Origin: Pseudooceanicola nanhaiensis
GTDB lineage: Bacteria; Pseudomonadota; Alphaproteobacteria; Rhodobacterales; Rhodobacteraceae
Reading direction: 5' to 3'
DNA: 64,000 nt
NCBI RefSeq assembly: GCF_020171315.1
Contig: NZ_JAIUZP010000010.1
Span: 143,938-207,937 of the forward strand
A program made the translations under genes and the position numbers. Positions 1 through 10,779 of the stretch are shown piece after piece. The first letter of the stretch is position 1, and each line of letters opens with the position of its first letter. A model generated the notes under the pieces. The model saw only the letters and a list, made by a program, of their open reading frames with translations, had not been told where the DNA came from and ran no database searches.

Positions 1-2252
1 CCGCGCTCTGCGAGAAGCTGGGCGAACCGGCGGCGACGGGGCTCTACATCCGGTTCGTGCAGGCCTATGCGATCCACGTGGCCCGTCTCGACCCCGACAT
101 GTTCGACGGGCTGGAGATGGAGGGCCCGGAGGGGCTGAAGGCGGTGCTGGAGGCCTACGAGGAGGAGACCGAGGAGGTCTTCCCGCAGGATCCGGGCGTG
201 CAGCTGGCGGCGGTTCTGCGCTCCATGGCGCGGGCCTGGGAGGGGACGACGGCCCGGCTGCTGCGGCAGGCCAAGGGCGCGCCCGCCGATGCGGGGCTTG
301 GCCTCGTGGTGCAGGAGATGGCGCTGGGGCTGGGGCAGGGGGAATGCGGCTCGGGCGTGATCCAGCTGGTGAGTTCCGCCACCGGGCTGCCGAAGATCAC
401 CGGGCGCTACCTGAGCCAGAGCCAGGGTCGGGAAGCGCTGGCGGGCGGGGCCTCCTCGCTCTTCCTCGCGCGCGATCCGCGCGGGCCCTCGCTGGAGGAA
501 CTGGCGCCAGCGGCCTTCGACCAGCTGATCGCGCACACGCGGCTGATGCGGATCAAGCTGCGCGAGGAGATGCAGACCGAGTTCACCATCGAGAACGGGC
601 AGGTCCATGTGCTGGACGGGGTGCGAATCCCGCGGTCGTCCCGTGCCGCGGTGCGGATCGCGGTCCAACTGGCGCAGGAGGGGATCATCCCTCGGCAGGA
701 GGCGCTCCTGCGGGTCGAGCCGCGGGCGCTGAACGAGATGCTGCACCGGCAGGTGGACCCGGACGCGCCGCGCGACGTCATCGGGCAGGGCATCGCTGCC
801 AGCCCCGGCGCGGCCGCCGGACGCATCGTCTTCTCTGCTGCCGAGGCGCAGGCCGCGGCCGCCCGGGGCGAGCCCTGCATCCTCGTGCGCCGCGAGACCT
901 CGCCCGAGGACATCCGGGGCATGCATGCGGCGGTGGCCGTGCTGACCGAACGCGGCGGGATTACCAGCCATGCAGCGGTGATCGGCCGGGGCCTCGGCCT
1001 GCCCTGCGTGGTGGGGGCGAGCGACCTGAAGTTCAACCTGATCAAGGAACAGCTGACCGCCGGGGACGGTCGCCGGTTCCGCGCCGGCGACGTGATCACG
1101 GTGAATGGCACCAACGGGCAGGTGCTGGCCGGGGAGGCGCCCCTGCTGGAGGCCGCGCAGGACGAGGCCTTCCAGGCGCTGATGACCTGGGCCGAGGCGG
1201 AGAGCGACATCGGTATCCGCGCCAACGCCGACACGCCCGCCGACGCGCAGACCGCGCGCAACTTCAACGCCGAGGGCATCGGGCTCTGCCGGACGGAGCA
1301 TATGTTCTTCGAGGCGGACCGGCTGACGGTGATGCGCGAGATGATCTTTGCCGACCGGCCGGAGGACCGGCGCACCGCCCTGGACCGGCTGCTGCCGATG
1401 CAACGCGACGATTTCGTCGAGCTGTTCCGCATCATGCAGGGGCTGCCGGTCTGCATCCGGCTGTTCGATCCGCCGCTGCACGAGTTCCTGCCCTCCGACC
1501 GCAACGGGCTGCGCGAGCTGGCCGAGGCGCTGTCGCTGCCGCTCTCGACCGTGACCCGGCGGGTGGAGGGGATGGGGGAATACAACCCCATGCTGGGCAT
1601 GCGAGGCGTGCGCCTCGGGATCACCATCCCCGAAATCTACGACATGCAGGCCCGCGCCATCTTCGAGGCGACGCTGGCGGCCAGCCGCGAGGGCGCCCCG
1701 GTGGTGCCCGAGATCATGATCCCGCTCGTCTCGGCCAAGCGCGAGGTGGAGCTGGTGAAGACCCGGATCGACGCCGTCGCCGCTGCCGTGCGAACCGAGC
1801 GCGGGCGCGACTTCACCTACCGGCTGGGCGTCATGGTGGAGACCCCGCGCGCCGCCCTGAGGGCGGGCGAGATCGCCCCCCATGCGGCCTTCCTGTCTTT
1901 CGGGACGAACGACCTGACGCAGATGACCTACGGGCTCTCGCGCGACGACGCGGGGCGGTTCATGTCGGCCTATGTGCAGCAGGGGGTCTACCCCGAGGAT
2001 CCCTTCCACACGCTCGACACCGAGGGTGTGGGAGAATTGCTCGAGATCGGGGCCGATCGCGGCCGTGCAGCACGAAAGGATCTTGTGCTTTCGATATGTG
2101 GTGAACACGGCGGTAACCCCGAATCAATCGCCTTCTGCCGGAAGGCCGGATTCAACTATGTGTCGTGTTCGCCTTTCCGGGTTCCCGTCGCCCGGCTTGC
2201 CGCGGCCCAACTGGCCCTGCGCTCGATTGGCGAAAATACGCCTACGAATTGA
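1..2252 (+). CDS. ppdK: Pyruvate phosphate dikinase-like PEP-utilising enzyme, 5' end outside window
   Basis: The reading frame is open from the first bases, so the N-terminal ATP-grasp part lies to the left; about 749 residues are visible. The swivelling phosphohistidine domain is clear: the TSHAAV motif has its phospho-accepting His codon at 969-971. The C-terminal PEP/pyruvate TIM barrel follows, with GLCRTEH, GMRGVRLG, FGTNDLTQM and the closing CGEHGG segment with its catalytic Cys. The family interconverts ATP + pyruvate + Pi and AMP + PEP + PPi in the cytoplasm. Oddity: the nucleotide-side stretch encoded at about 300-640 lacks the canonical TRNP-like and LQTR-like motifs and reads GECGSGV and VLDGVR instead. 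This copy may therefore be a diverged PEP-binding paralogue. Family membership is sure, the exact reaction less so. Confidence 0.82.
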   Translation, partial: ALCEKLGEPAATGLYIRFVQAYAIHVARLDPDMFDGLEMEGPEGLKAVLEAYEEETEEVFPQDPGVQLAAVLRSMARAWEGTTARLLRQAKGAPADAGLGLVVQEMALGLGQGECGSGVIQLVSSATGLPKITGRYLSQSQGREALAGGASSLFLARDPRGPSLEELAPAAFDQLIAHTRLMRIKLREEMQTEFTIENGQVHVLDGVRIPRSSRAAVRIAVQLAQEGIIPRQEALLRVEPRALNEMLHRQVDPDAPRDVIGQGIAASPGAAAGRIVFSAAEAQAAAARGEPCILVRRETSPEDIRGMHAAVAVLTERGGITSHAAVIGRGLGLPCVVGASDLKFNLIKEQLTAGDGRRFRAGDVITVNGTNGQVLAGEAPLLEAAQDEAFQALMTWAEAESDIGIRANADTPADAQTARNFNAEGIGLCRTEHMFFEADRLTVMREMIFADRPEDRRTALDRLLPMQRDDFVELFRIMQGLPVCIRLFDPPLHEFLPSDRNGLRELAEALSLPLSTVTRRVEGMGEYNPMLGMRGVRLGITIPEIYDMQARAIFEATLAASREGAPVVPEIMIPLVSAKREVELVKTRIDAVAAAVRTERGRDFTYRLGVMVETPRAALRAGEIAPHAAFLSFGTNDLTQMTYGLSRDDAGRFMSAYVQQGVYPEDPFHTLDTEGVGELLEIGADRGRAARKDLVLSICGEHGGNPESIAFCRKAGFNYVSCSPFRVPVARLAAAQLALRSIGENTPTN

Positions 2253-2407
2253 AAGCAGATTCAACAGCTTGTCTGTGTAAACGCATCATGACGCAACGAG
2301 TTCCCAAGGTTTAAAAAGTCTCAAGACTCGACGGTATGGTCCATTTCCTTTAGGGCATCTCGACGATTGCCGCCTTGGGGACCGCGGCTGCTTGGGATCG
2401 GGACGTG

Positions 2408-3022
2408 ATGCGACTGAAAATTCTGACGGCACTTCTCTGCGTTTTCGCAGGTGCAGCGACGGCTGAGACGGCCGTGAGCGGGCTCGTGAAGCAGGAGCAG
2501 ACCTCGCTCAACAGGCTCTCCGAGGGCAAGCTGGGTGACCTGCTCAAAAAACCGGCAAAGTCGAAGGTGGAGTATTCCCGCGACTGGCTGGCGAAGCAGC
2601 CCAAGGCAGCAGGTGATGCCGAATGGCAGTGCCTGTCCGAGGCGCTCTACTTCGAGGCGCGCGGTGAGAGCGTGAAGGGCCAGTTCGCCGTGGCGGAAGT
2701 GATCCTGAACCGTGTCGACAGCCCCGACTTCCCGAACACCGTCTGCGGTGTCGTCAAGCAGGGCACCGGTCGCAAGTACGCCTGCCAGTTCACTTACACC
2801 TGCGACGGCAAATCCGATGCAATCCGCGAGCCCAAGGCCTACGTGAACGTCGGCAAGGTGGCCGAGGCGATCCTCGCCGGGGCCCCGCGCGAGCTGACCG
2901 GCGGCGCCACCTATTACCACACCCGCGCGGTGAACCCGAAGTGGTCGCGCAAGTTCGCCAAGACGGCGACGATCGGTGTGCACTTCTTCTACAAGCCCCC
3001 CACGCGCGTCAGCGTGAACTGA
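2408..3022 (+). CDS. SleB-type cell wall hydrolase, exported
   Basis: 204 residues. The ATG at 2408 is chosen because it begins a good signal peptide (MRLKILTALLCVFAGAATAE, cleavage near residue 20). The mature part has the Hydrolase_2 (SleB/CwlJ) core: WQCLSEALYFEARGES, then AVAEVILNRV, a Cys pair and CQFTYTCDG. The Glu in ALYFEARGE is the expected catalytic acid. It should act in the periplasm as a lytic transglycosylase-type peptidoglycan hydrolase. It stands alone 155 bp after the dikinase gene on the same strand. The family is widespread in non-sporulating alphaproteobacteria, so a sporulation role is not implied. Confidence 0.85.
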   Translation: MRLKILTALLCVFAGAATAETAVSGLVKQEQTSLNRLSEGKLGDLLKKPAKSKVEYSRDWLAKQPKAAGDAEWQCLSEALYFEARGESVKGQFAVAEVILNRVDSPDFPNTVCGVVKQGTGRKYACQFTYTCDGKSDAIREPKAYVNVGKVAEAILAGAPRELTGGATYYHTRAVNPKWSRKFAKTATIGVHFFYKPPTRVSVN

Positions 3023-3152
3023 TCGCCCTCGCGGCGCGGCCGCGCCCTGCGAAGGGGCGGGGCGCCACGCTGACGGCGGCGTATGGCCGGAGAGCGACGT
3101 GCCGGGGCCGGGTGCCCTTGCCAAGGCCGTCTCTTTCGCGCATTCAACGGCC

Positions 3153-4163
3153 ATGACCCCCTGTTACCGGCCAATCCCTTTTCAGGGCCTCGCCCGGCCC
3201 GGCACCGCAGTGCCCCTTGCCGGTGGCCCCCTGTTCTTTGATCGTGCCGAGCGGCTGCTGCCGGACGGCAGCCGGGAGCTGGTGCCGGTCTCCGAGATCC
3301 CCTCTGACCTGCTCGACCGCCTGACCGCGCCGCGCGCGCCGCTGGCAAGGATCGACTGGGCGCAGCCGCGGATCATGGGCATCCTCAACGTCACCCCTGA
3401 CAGCTTCTCGGACGGCGGGCGCCACAACGACCTGCCGCGCGCCGTGGAGCATGCCCGCGCTATGCAGGCCGCAGGCGCCGACATGCTGGACATCGGCGGC
3501 GAGAGCACGCGCCCCGGCGCAGACCCGGTGGACGTGGCCGAGGAAGAGGCGCGCACCGCCCCCGTGATCGCCGCGATCCGGGCCGAGACCGATGTGCCGA
3601 TTTCCATCGACACCCGCCGCGCAGGTCCGGGCGTGGCCGCCATGGCGGCGGGCGCGGACCTGATCAACGACGTGGCCGCGCTGCTGGACGATCCGGCGCT
3701 GGAAGAGGCCGTGGTGGCGCACCGCTGGCCGGTCAGCCTGATGCACATGAAGGGCACGCCGCAGACGATGCAGAAGAACCCGCGCTACGATCACGTGGTG
3801 CTGGAGGTCTTTGCCCATCTCGAGGCCCGCATCGCGGCGCTGGAGGCCAAGGGCCTGCCGCGCGCGTGCATCATGGTCGATCCCGGGATCGGCTTTGCCA
3901 AGACGGTGGAACACAACCTCGCGCTGCTGCGCGACATCTCGGTCTTTCACGGGCTGGGATGCCCGATCCTGCTGGGCGTGTCGCGCAAGCGGTTCATCGG
4001 CGAGATCGGATTGGAACCGGAAGCCCGGGCACGGTTCCCGGGCTCCATGGCCGTGGCACTGGCCGCCCTGGGGCAGGGGGTGCAGATGCTGCGGGTACAT
4101 GACGTGGCCGAAACCGCGCAGGCGGTCCGGCTCTGGCAGAAAGTCACATTCGGGGGAGCGTGA
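3153..4163 (+). CDS. folP: Dihydropteroate synthase
   Basis: 336 residues from the ATG at 3153; an upstream in-frame GTG is less convincing. It condenses 6-hydroxymethyl-dihydropterin diphosphate with p-aminobenzoate in cytoplasmic folate synthesis. The pterin-binding TIM barrel shows all signatures: [14 protein letters not shown] near residue 74, [17 protein letters not shown], the LMHMKGTPQ loop, DPGIGFAKT and the terminal GVSRKRFIG. About 70 residues precede the first signature, an N-terminal extension that is frequent in Rhodobacterales. Its TGA overlaps the ATG of glmM by one base, so the two are translationally coupled. The folP-glmM pairing is conserved in many bacteria. Confidence 0.95.
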   Translation: MTPCYRPIPFQGLARPGTAVPLAGGPLFFDRAERLLPDGSRELVPVSEIPSDLLDRLTAPRAPLARIDWAQPRIMGILNVTPDSFSDGGRHNDLPRAVEHARAMQAAGADMLDIGGESTRPGADPVDVAEEEARTAPVIAAIRAETDVPISIDTRRAGPGVAAMAAGADLINDVAALLDDPALEEAVVAHRWPVSLMHMKGTPQTMQKNPRYDHVVLEVFAHLEARIAALEAKGLPRACIMVDPGIGFAKTVEHNLALLRDISVFHGLGCPILLGVSRKRFIGEIGLEPEARARFPGSMAVALAALGQGVQMLRVHDVAETAQAVRLWQKVTFGGA

Positions 4164-5506
4164 TGGGACGACAATTCTTTGGCACCGACGGCGTGCGGGG
4201 GCGGGCGAATTCCGCGCCCATGACGGCCGAGATGGCGCTGCGCATCGGCGCGGCGGCCGGGCGCTACTTCCGGCGTGACAACAGCCGTGCGCACCGGGTG
4301 GTGATCGGCAAGGACACCCGCCTCTCGGGCTACATGTTCGAGAACGCGCTGACCGCCGGGCTGACCTCGACGGGGATGAACGTGCTGCTGCTCGGCCCGG
4401 TGCCGACGCCCGCCGTGGGGCTGCTGACGCCCTCGATGCGCGCTGACCTCGGGGTGATGATCTCGGCCAGCCACAACCCGGCCGAGGACAACGGGATCAA
4501 GTTCTTCGGCCCCGATGGCTTCAAGCTCTCCGACGAGGCCGAGGAAGAGATCGAACGTCTCGTGCTTGAAGGGGTCGAGCCCGCGCAGGCGCCGAACATC
4601 GGCCGGGCCAAGCATATCTACGACGGGCGCTTCCGCTACAACGAGCGGCTCAAGACGACGCTGCCGCACGGCATGCGCCTCGACGGGATCAAGGTGGTGA
4701 TCGACTGCGCCAACGGCGCGGCCTATCGCACCGCGCCCGAGGTGCTCTGGGAGCTGGGCGCCGACGTGATTCCGCTGGGGGTGGACCCCAACGGCACCAA
4801 CATCAACGCCAAATGCGGCTCGACCCACCCGGAGGCCGCGGCGGCGGCCGTGGTGGCCCATGGCGCGGACCTCGGCATCTGCCTCGACGGGGATGCGGAC
4901 CGGGTGATCCTGATCGACGAGACCGGCGCCGTGGCCGACGGCGACCAGATCATGGCGCTTCTCGCCGCCCGCTGGGCCGCGGAGGACCGTCTGAAGGGCG
5001 GGGCGCTGGTGGCCACCGTGATGTCGAACCTCGGGCTGGAGCATTTCCTCGAAGGCCGCGGCCTGCGTCTGGAACGCACCAAGGTCGGCGACCGCTACGT
5101 GGTGGAACGGATGCGCGCCGGGGGCTTCAATCTTGGCGGCGAGCAATCGGGCCATATCGTGATGACCGACTACGCCACGACGGGCGACGGGCTGATGGCC
5201 GCGCTGCAGGTGGTGGCCGAGATGGTCCGCTCGGGCCGTCCGGCGTCGGAACTGGCCAAGCAGTTCGAACGCGTGCCGCAGGTGCTGAAGAACGTCCGCT
5301 ATGCCGCCGGCTCCACCCCGCTGGAGGCTGCGAGCGTGCAGGCCGCCATCGCGGCGGGCGAGGGGCGTCTGGAAGGCAACGGCCGTCTGGTGATCCGCAA
5401 GTCCGGGACCGAGCCGCTGATCCGCGTCATGGCCGAGAGCACCGATGCCGTCCTGATGGAAGGTGTCGTGGACAATATCGTGGCGGCGGTCGAAGCGGCG
5501 GGCTGA
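4163..5506 (+). CDS. glmM: Phosphoglucosamine mutase
   Basis: 447 residues, full length. It converts glucosamine-6-phosphate to glucosamine-1-phosphate, feeding UDP-GlcNAc for peptidoglycan and LPS. The alpha-D-phosphohexomutase architecture is complete. FFGTDGVRG is at the N-terminus, and the phosphoserine loop [12 protein letters not shown] has its catalytic Ser near residue 103. The metal loop DGDADR lies near residue 242, and the phosphate-binding [11 protein letters not shown] is near the C-terminus. A GTG directly before the ATG could also start translation, but ATG at 4163 gives the usual TGATG junction with folP. No unusual residues seen. Confidence 0.96.
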   Translation: MGRQFFGTDGVRGRANSAPMTAEMALRIGAAAGRYFRRDNSRAHRVVIGKDTRLSGYMFENALTAGLTSTGMNVLLLGPVPTPAVGLLTPSMRADLGVMISASHNPAEDNGIKFFGPDGFKLSDEAEEEIERLVLEGVEPAQAPNIGRAKHIYDGRFRYNERLKTTLPHGMRLDGIKVVIDCANGAAYRTAPEVLWELGADVIPLGVDPNGTNINAKCGSTHPEAAAAAVVAHGADLGICLDGDADRVILIDETGAVADGDQIMALLAARWAAEDRLKGGALVATVMSNLGLEHFLEGRGLRLERTKVGDRYVVERMRAGGFNLGGEQSGHIVMTDYATTGDGLMAALQVVAEMVRSGRPASELAKQFERVPQVLKNVRYAAGSTPLEAASVQAAIAAGEGRLEGNGRLVIRKSGTEPLIRVMAESTDAVLMEGVVDNIVAAVEAAG

Positions 5507-5579
5507 GGCCGGCGCGATGAGTTGGTGACGGTGGCGTCCAGCCAAGGCCGGGCGGTGGGTCCATGTCACGGGTGGGCGC

Positions 5580-6467
5580 TTATCCGGCGCGGATGCCCTC
5601 CAGCAGCGCCTCGGCTGCGCGGGTCCTGTGTCGTTCCGGATGCGAGAGCACGGCGAAGGGCCGCGCAGGACGCTGGGCCCATGTGACCCGCCGGATCGCC
5701 AGCCCGCGCGCCCGGGCCGCAGGCACCGCGCGGTGCGAGAGCATTGCCACCGCGCCGCCCGTACCCACCCCGGCCAGCACCGCCTCGTTCGAGGGCAGGT
5801 CGAGCGCGACGGAGAGCTCCGCCGCCCGCAGGCCCATCGCCGCCAGATGCGCCTCGAAGACGGACCGGGTGCCGGAGCCTTCCTCGCGCAGCAGCCATGT
5901 GAAGCGCCGGTAGTCCTGCGCGGTGAAGGCCTTCTGTCGCGCCGCCGGATGCTGGCGCGACAGCACCAGCACCAGCTCATCCCGCGCCACCACCTGCCGC
6001 CGCAGCGGGCTGTCGGGCAGATCACCTTCGATGAAGCCTAGGTCGGCTGTGCCCTCCTGCACGGCGGCAGCGGCCTGCGCCGTGTTGCCGACGGCGAGGG
6101 AAAGCGTGACCTCTGGGTGCATCTCGTGAAATCGCATCAGCCGGGGCGGCAGCCAGTAGCTGGCGACCGTCTGGCTGGCGAAGAGCCGCAGGCTGCCCCG
6201 CGTCTCGACCGAGAGATCGGCGAGCACCAGCGCCGCGGTCTCGGCCTGCGCCAGCAGGGCACGGGCGGTGGGCACGAAGGTCTCTCCCTCCTGCGTCAGC
6301 GCAATGCCGCGCCCGACCCGGTCGAAGAGCCGCACACCGTGCTGACGCTCCAGCGCCGCGATGGCGGAGGAGACGGCGCTCTGCGTCATGTTGAGCTGCG
6401 CCGCCGCGCGGGTGACATGGCGCAGCTCCGCCACGCAGAGGAAAATCCGGATCTGGTCGAGGGTCAT
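5580..6467 (-). CDS. LysR-family regulator (YeiE-like) divergent from YeiH
   Basis: 295 residues starting at MTLDQIRIFL. The N-terminal winged HTH (HVTRAAAQLNMTQSAVSSAI) covers roughly residues 14-40, followed by a LysR substrate-binding domain. The gene is divergent from the YeiH-type membrane protein gene at 6571 with 103 bp between them. In enterobacteria yeiE and yeiH are similarly arranged, which supports regulation of the neighbour. A 5' extension of the frame to 6578 would run into the shared promoter region and is not preferred. The inducer is unknown; sulfite or another sulfur compound is a guess from the family. Confidence 0.85.
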   Translation of the reverse strand: MTLDQIRIFLCVAELRHVTRAAAQLNMTQSAVSSAIAALERQHGVRLFDRVGRGIALTQEGETFVPTARALLAQAETAALVLADLSVETRGSLRLFASQTVASYWLPPRLMRFHEMHPEVTLSLAVGNTAQAAAAVQEGTADLGFIEGDLPDSPLRRQVVARDELVLVLSRQHPAARQKAFTAQDYRRFTWLLREEGSGTRSVFEAHLAAMGLRAAELSVALDLPSNEAVLAGVGTGGAVAMLSHRAVPAARARGLAIRRVTWAQRPARPFAVLSHPERHRTRAAEALLEGIRAG

Positions 6468-6570
6468 GAGGAATTCATCGGCAATCAAGATTGAAATGAC
6501 AAATACATTCGGTTGGAGTGATGGGTGGATGTGGATCATATTTCGGTTCAGCCCCCGGAAGGAGACCAGA

Positions 6571-7587
6571 ATGCCCATCCTCAGTCAGACCGGCCCTGTC
6601 GCGCGACCGGATGGGCTGCGGCGGTTGCTTCCGGGCCTCGCGCTGGTGCTGGGCCTCGCCCTCGCGGCGATGGTGCTGCAACGGGCCACGGGGAGTGCCG
6701 CGCTCAGCCCGATGGTGGTGGCGATGGTGGCGGGGATCGCCCTGCGCAACCTCGCGCCGCTGTCGCCCGCGCTGACCCCGGGGATTGCCTTTGCCATGCG
6801 CCGGCTGCTGCGGGGGGGCATCGTCCTGCTGGGCTTCCGCCTGACCTTCGGACAGGTGGCCGAGGTCGGCCTCTCCGGCCTTGCGGTCATCGCCGTGACG
6901 CTGGTGGCCACCTTCCTCTTTACCAAGGCGGCGGGGCGGATGCTGGGCCTCGACCGGCAGTTGAGCGAGCTGATCGCGGCGGGCACCTCGGTCTGTGGCG
7001 CCTCTGCTGTGCTGGCGGTCAACACGGTGACCCGGGGGCGGGACGAGGACGTGGCCTATGCCATCGCCTGCGTCACGATCTTCGGCACGCTCTCGATGCT
7101 GGCCTATCCGCTGCTGGCGGGGCCTCTGGGGCTCGATGCCGCCGCCTACGGGCTCTGGACCGGGGCCAGCCTGCACGAGGTGGCACAGGCGGTGGGCGCG
7201 GGCTTCGCCCGGGGCGAGGCGGCCGGGCAGGTCGCCACCATTGCCAAGCTCAGCCGGGTGATCCTGCTGGCGCCGCTGATCTTCGCGCTCGGGGCCTATG
7301 CCCGGGCGAAGGGGCAGGGCGGGGGCGGGGCCGCGCCGGTGCCGTGGTTCGTCCTGGGCTTCGTGGCGGCCATCGCGGTGAACTCGCTGCTGCCGCTGCC
7401 CGCCGTGGCGCTGGAGGGGGCGCAGGGCGTCTCGACCCTGCTGTTGACCATGGCGCTGGCGGCGATGGGGTTGGAAACCCACGTCGGCCGCCTGCGGGCC
7501 AAGGGGCTGCGGCCACTGGCCCTCGGGGCGCTTGCGTGGCTCTTCGTCTCGGGGCTGGCGCTCGCGCTGGTGCTGCTCAGCCGGTGA
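6571..7587 (+). CDS. YeiH/UPF0324-family putative sulfate exporter
   Basis: 338 residues from ATG 6571, preceded by a clear GGAAGGAG ribosome-binding site. The protein is almost entirely hydrophobic with about 10 membrane segments. It carries the family marks of Cons_hypoth698 (PF03601): GIALRNLAPL, GIVLLGFRLTFGQ, the ELIAAGTSVCGASAVLAVN loop and the GASLHEVAQAVGAG segment. These proteins are called putative sulfate exporters, but the substrate is not well established. The 3' end overlaps the convergent EamA gene by 11 bp. The divergent LysR gene is its probable regulator. Confidence 0.88.
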   Translation: MPILSQTGPVARPDGLRRLLPGLALVLGLALAAMVLQRATGSAALSPMVVAMVAGIALRNLAPLSPALTPGIAFAMRRLLRGGIVLLGFRLTFGQVAEVGLSGLAVIAVTLVATFLFTKAAGRMLGLDRQLSELIAAGTSVCGASAVLAVNTVTRGRDEDVAYAIACVTIFGTLSMLAYPLLAGPLGLDAAAYGLWTGASLHEVAQAVGAGFARGEAAGQVATIAKLSRVILLAPLIFALGAYARAKGQGGGGAAPVPWFVLGFVAAIAVNSLLPLPAVALEGAQGVSTLLLTMALAAMGLETHVGRLRAKGLRPLALGALAWLFVSGLALALVLLSR

Positions 7588-8494
7588 AGAGCCGTTTCAG
7601 CGCGCCCACCTGCGACAGGGCCACGCCCGCGAGGATCAGGGCGAGCGCGCCGAGCAGGCTGGCGGGCAGGGGCTCTGCCAGCAGGAGACTGCCCGCCAGA
7701 ACCGACCAGATCGGCACCTGATAATTCACCAGCGTCAGGAAGGTCGGCCCCGCGTCCCGGATCACCAGCACCCGCAGCAGGTTCATCGCGGCGGTGGAGA
7801 CGACGGCGATGGACAGCAGCGCCAGCAGGGGCTTCAGGCCGACGTCAAAGGTGGGCAGCGGCTCGAACAGCAGGGCCAGCGGCAGGCAGGTGAGGGCCGC
7901 GGTCAGCGCCATGACGGTGGTCAGCCCGATCGGGTCGTGGGGCGGCAGGCGGCGGATCGAGATCGAGTTCACCGCATAGCAGGCCGCAACGCCGAGGCAG
8001 GCAAGCTGCCCCCAGCGTTCCATGGCCGAGCCCGACCCCGAGAGGGGCCCGCCGCCCATCAGCACCCAGACCCCCGCCACGCCCATCAGCACGCCGATGA
8101 CCCGGCGCAGGTGCATCCGCTCGCCCGGCACGAAGACATGCGCCAGCGGCAGGACGAAGAGCGGCACCGCGGCCATGGCCGTGCCCGCGAAGGAGGAGGT
8201 CACATGCTGCTGGCCCCAGCCAAGCAGAAGGAACGGCATGGCCGAGCCGATGGCACCGAGCCAGAGATAGGTGATGACCCCGGTGCGGCGGTCGTCCTCG
8301 GGATCGAGTGTCAGGCGTCCGCCCCGGGCCTGCCAGAGGACGCCAGTAATGATCCCCGCAAGGGTCAGGCGCAGGGTGGCCAGCCAGAAGGGGGTGAACC
8401 CGGTCAGCGCCACCTCGATCAGCGAGAAGTTGGTGCCCCAGACAAAGCCGAGGATCGCAACCATCAGCCAGCTGCGGCGGGGAATATCCTGCAT
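7577..8494 (-). CDS. EamA/DMT-family transporter
   Basis: 305 residues with about ten hydrophobic helices in two EamA repeats; the first begins LMVAILGFVWGTNFSLIEVAL. Members of the drug/metabolite transporter superfamily export amino acids, metabolites or toxic compounds at the inner membrane; the substrate cannot be read from the sequence. The gene is convergent with the YeiH gene and ends 11 bp inside it. It lies 163 bp downstream of ilvC on the same strand, but the terminator after ilvC separates the two. Confidence 0.85.
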   Translation of the reverse strand: MQDIPRRSWLMVAILGFVWGTNFSLIEVALTGFTPFWLATLRLTLAGIITGVLWQARGGRLTLDPEDDRRTGVITYLWLGAIGSAMPFLLLGWGQQHVTSSFAGTAMAAVPLFVLPLAHVFVPGERMHLRRVIGVLMGVAGVWVLMGGGPLSGSGSAMERWGQLACLGVAACYAVNSISIRRLPPHDPIGLTTVMALTAALTCLPLALLFEPLPTFDVGLKPLLALLSIAVVSTAAMNLLRVLVIRDAGPTFLTLVNYQVPIWSVLAGSLLLAEPLPASLLGALALILAGVALSQVGALKRLFTG

Positions 8495-8593
8495 GATCGG
8501 GGCTCCTCTCCGCCGTCGTCTTTCCAGCGCCGCGGGCCGGGCGAAAGGGCAAAGCGGGGATGGCCCACTGCGGGGTGGGGGCCATGCGCCACG

Positions 8594-8625
8594 AAAAAGG
8601 GCCCGGTCGCGCGGACCGGGCCCTT
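8594..8625 (-). terminator. Rho-independent terminator of ilvC
   Basis: A perfect 12-bp stem (8597-8608 with 8614-8625, 5-nt loop) of GC-rich sequence is followed, in the leftward direction, by a run of five T. It lies 33 bp past the ilvC stop codon. Confidence 0.88.
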
Positions 8626-8657
8626 CCTGTCTGTCCTCCGGCCGGGGCCGGACGGGA

Positions 8658-9758
<1,101 letters not shown>

Positions 9759-9768
9759 TCAAATCTTG

Positions 9769-9797
9769 TAGAAATTGATTGATATGGTAGATTTCTA
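9769..9797. promoter_or_regulatory. Inverted repeat between ilvC and lrp-like gene
   Basis: TAGAAAT at 9769-9775 and ATTTCTA at 9791-9797 form a perfect 7-bp inverted repeat with a 15-bp spacer. It sits in the AT-rich part of the ilvC/Lrp intergenic region. The spacing suits an Lrp-type dimer; autoregulation or ilvC control is inferred. Confidence 0.4.
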
Positions 9798-9827
9798 TTC
9801 GTCAGAATTGGATATGTGTGAAGATCA

Positions 9828-10283
9828 ATGCTCGACGACACCGACAGGCGCATTCTGCGCCAGTATATGGCAGATCCGGCGATCCGGGCCGCGGAGCTGG
9901 CCACGCGGACCGGGCTCAATGCCGCGACCTGCTGGCGCCGGATCGAGCGGCTGAAGGAACGCGGCATCCTGCGGGGCAGCCGCGCGGTGATCGACTGGCG
10001 CAAGCTGGGCTACGAGGTGGAGGTCTCGCTGCGCATCTCCCTCGACAAGTCGGTGCCGCGGGCCTTCGACGAGTTCGCCGCAGAGGCCCGGCTGATCCCC
10101 GAGGTGATGGAGATCCAGACCCTGCTGGGGCAGGTGGACATCCGCATCGGCCTGATTGCCCGCGACATGGCCCATTATCAGGAGATCTATCGCAACCGCA
10201 TCCTGACCTTGCCGCATATCACCGAGCTGGACGCGCTGATGCATGTCGCCCGGATCAAGACCGACGAGACGGTGCCGGTGTGA
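9828..10283 (+). CDS. Lrp/AsnC-family transcriptional regulator
   Basis: 151 residues. An N-terminal winged HTH (ELATRTGLNAATCWRRIERL, about residues 23-42) is joined to a C-terminal RAM/AsnC ligand-binding ferredoxin-like domain ending in the usual HITELDALMHVARIK strand. These proteins form dimers to octamers and sense amino acids. The gene is divergent from ilvC and followed by a second Lrp paralogue 28 bp downstream, so the two probably share a transcript. Position next to ilvC suggests branched-chain amino-acid sensing; this is an inference. Confidence 0.88.
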   Translation: MLDDTDRRILRQYMADPAIRAAELATRTGLNAATCWRRIERLKERGILRGSRAVIDWRKLGYEVEVSLRISLDKSVPRAFDEFAAEARLIPEVMEIQTLLGQVDIRIGLIARDMAHYQEIYRNRILTLPHITELDALMHVARIKTDETVPV

Positions 10284-10311
10284 TGCAAGCTGTGAGCCGG
10301 AGGAGCAGAGC

Positions 10312-10779
10312 ATGAGCGCCCCCGTGATCGACCTCGACGAGACCGACCGCGCCATCCTGCGCGCGCTTGTGGAGGATGCGGAGCAGAGTTCCGGCACGCT
10401 GGGCAAGCGGCTCGGCCTGTCGCAGCCCGCCACCTGGCGGCGGATCAAGCGGATGGAGGAGGCGGGCGTCATCCAGGGCCGGCGGCTGGACCTCGACTTC
10501 GCGGCGCTCGGCTTTGGCGTGACGGTCTTCCTCGGCGTGAAGCTGGGCCGGACCCGGCGCGCAGGCATCGAGGATTTCGAGCGCGCGGTCTCGGCCATCC
10601 CGGAGGTGCAGACGGTTGAGCACGTGCTGGGGCTCTACGACTACCGCCTGCGGGTGACGGCGCGGGACATCCCCGATTTCGAGCGCGTGCTGCGGCGGCG
10701 GATCATGACGCTGCCCGGCGTGGGGAGCGTGGATGCGAACGTGATGCTCTCGGAGGAGCGGCTGCCGGGGCCGATCTGA
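10312..10779 (+). CDS. Lrp/AsnC-family transcriptional regulator, second copy
   Basis: 155 residues from the ATG at 10312, which follows a GGAGGAGC ribosome-binding site. The HTH (LGKRLGLSQPATWRRIKRME) and the C-terminal AsnC domain (PEVQTVEHVLGLYDYRLRV) are intact. It is clearly paralogous to the gene just upstream, sharing the ATxWRRI recognition-helix pattern. Paired Lrp genes can form mixed oligomers; nothing in the sequence shows whether these do. The effector is unknown. Confidence 0.88.
   Translation: MSAPVIDLDETDRAILRALVEDAEQSSGTLGKRLGLSQPATWRRIKRMEEAGVIQGRRLDLDFAALGFGVTVFLGVKLGRTRRAGIEDFERAVSAIPEVQTVEHVLGLYDYRLRVTARDIPDFERVLRRRIMTLPGVGSVDANVMLSEERLPGPI

Noticed and set aside
1972..2280. 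Frameshift or second gene at the dikinase 3' end
   Set aside because: The main frame continues with conserved C-terminal motifs to 2252, so the overlapping frame is not needed.
3947..6025. 692-codon minus-strand open frame spanning folP end, glmM and LysR gene
   Set aside because: Overlaps three genes with firm motifs; shadow of high GC.
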